A stretch of DNA of 5,760 nt from Betaproteobacteria bacterium (GTDB lineage: Bacteria > Pseudomonadota > Gammaproteobacteria > Burkholderiales > SG8-41). Each line of letters starts with the position of its first letter. The stretch's first letter is position 1. The DNA is taken from assembly GCA_021300125.1 (NCBI GenBank), contig JAJTHX010000195.1, forward strand, positions 1 through 5,760, written 5' to 3'. A program made the position numbers and the translations under genes. The notes below the pieces were generated by a model that did not search any database, had not been told where the DNA came from, and saw nothing but the letters and a program-made list of their open reading frames with translations. This document shows positions 5,303 to 5,760 of this stretch, one piece after another.

Positions 5303-5760
5303 ACTGGGCGGTGCGCCGCATCACCTTTCCGGTGAGGGCCATGTCGGCCTTGATGAATGCGGCAAGTTCAGCAGGTGAACCCGGCGAGGCCTCCGCGCCG
5401 GATTCAAAGAGTTGCTGCCTGACATCGGGCAGGCCGAGCGCGCGGTTCACTTCGGCATTGAGCAGTTCGATCAGTGCCGGCGGGGTGCGCACCGGCACGA
5501 ACAGGCCGAGAACCGCCCGTGACTCATAGCCGGGCAGCCCCGAGGCTGCGACCGTGGGCAAGCCCGGCGCGAAAGCCGATGGCGCCGCGGTTGTCACGGC
5601 CAGCGCCCTGATCCTGCCCGATTTCACGAACGGCGTCGCAGCCGCGGCATTGGGAAAACTGATCTGGGTTTCTCCGGTGATCAGCGCCACCATCGAGGGA
5701 CCCTGGCCCTTGTAGGCAACGCGCACCACGTTCACGCCGGCCATCTGGTTGAACAGTTCG
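5301..5760 (-). CDS. Bug/TctC-family solute-binding protein, C-terminal part (5' end outside window)
   Basis: The frame is open to the right edge, so the true start and signal peptide lie beyond the window. A Met codon at 5742-5744 is internal: the preceding codons read ELFNQ and flow into MAGVNVVRVAYKGQGP, a standard mid-protein Bug segment. About 152 residues are visible, roughly the C-terminal half. Landmarks include VAYKGQGP (the family's PYKG segment with Ala in place of Pro), ITGETQISFPN, GRIRALAVTT, GLPTVAASGLPGYES and SPAELAAFIKADM. The tail, GKVMRRTAQ, lacks the usual Trp-x-x-Val-Ile pattern. The stop is TAG. The protein is clearly diverged from the downstream Bug protein, so the two genes are not a recent duplication. 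They are 97 bases apart on the same strand and may be partly co-transcribed. Confidence 0.92.
   Translation of the reverse strand, partial: ELFNQMAGVNVVRVAYKGQGPSMVALITGETQISFPNAAAATPFVKSGRIRALAVTTAAPSAFAPGLPTVAASGLPGYESRAVLGLFVPVRTPPALIELLNAEVNRALGLPDVRQQLFESGAEASPGSPAELAAFIKADMALTGKVMRRTAQ

Noticed and set aside
5301..5744. A short complete gene starting at the ATG at 5744
   Set aside because: The frame is open to the window edge, and the codons before this Met continue the Bug protein, so the Met is internal and the gene is partial.
1..5760. Mobile element, CRISPR array, tRNA or rRNA
   Set aside because: No transposase-like protein, terminal inverted repeats, regular spacer-repeat pattern or recognisable structural RNA was seen on either strand.

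Overview
The window is GC-rich (about two-thirds GC by eye) with strong G/C bias at third codon positions. It carries three genes for Bug/TctC-type periplasmic solute-binding proteins. That combination points to a betaproteobacterium, most likely Burkholderiales (Bordetella, Cupriavidus or Comamonadaceae relatives), where this family is massively expanded. The assignment is inferred from gene content and composition only.

Layout, left to right. The first 83 bases are the 3' end of a plus-strand gene I do not recognise. It runs convergently into a minus-strand block that fills the rest of the window, and a long GC hairpin (87-131) separates the two stop codons. The minus-strand genes, in order of transcription from the right edge, are: (1) the C-terminal half of a Bug protein (5301-5760, running off the edge); (2) a complete Bug protein (4226-5203) with a strong ribosome binding site, closed by a textbook intrinsic terminator (4148-4188); (3) a DUF1800 protein (2496-4010); (4) a DUF1501 protein (1291-2499), whose start overlaps the DUF1800 stop in an ATGA junction; and (5) a third complete Bug protein (137-1108) after a 182-base gap that contains dyad-symmetric, operator-like sequence.

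How they work together. The three Bug proteins would each capture a small, probably carboxylated, organic solute in the periplasm. No TctA/TctB membrane components are visible, so they look like orphan receptors or partners of distant transporters. The DUF1800-DUF1501 pair is a recurrent two-gene module of exported proteins whose biochemical role is not established. The DUF1501 partner carries a twin-arginine signal and alkaline-phosphatase-superfamily-like motifs, and the DUF1800 partner has an ordinary Sec-type signal. The terminator and gaps suggest that the pair is transcribed separately from the Bug genes around it.

I found no RNA gene, CRISPR array, insertion sequence or other mobile element. 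No intergenic stretch exceeds 300 bases. The genes are ordinary for this lineage. The least understood part is the DUF1800-DUF1501 module.
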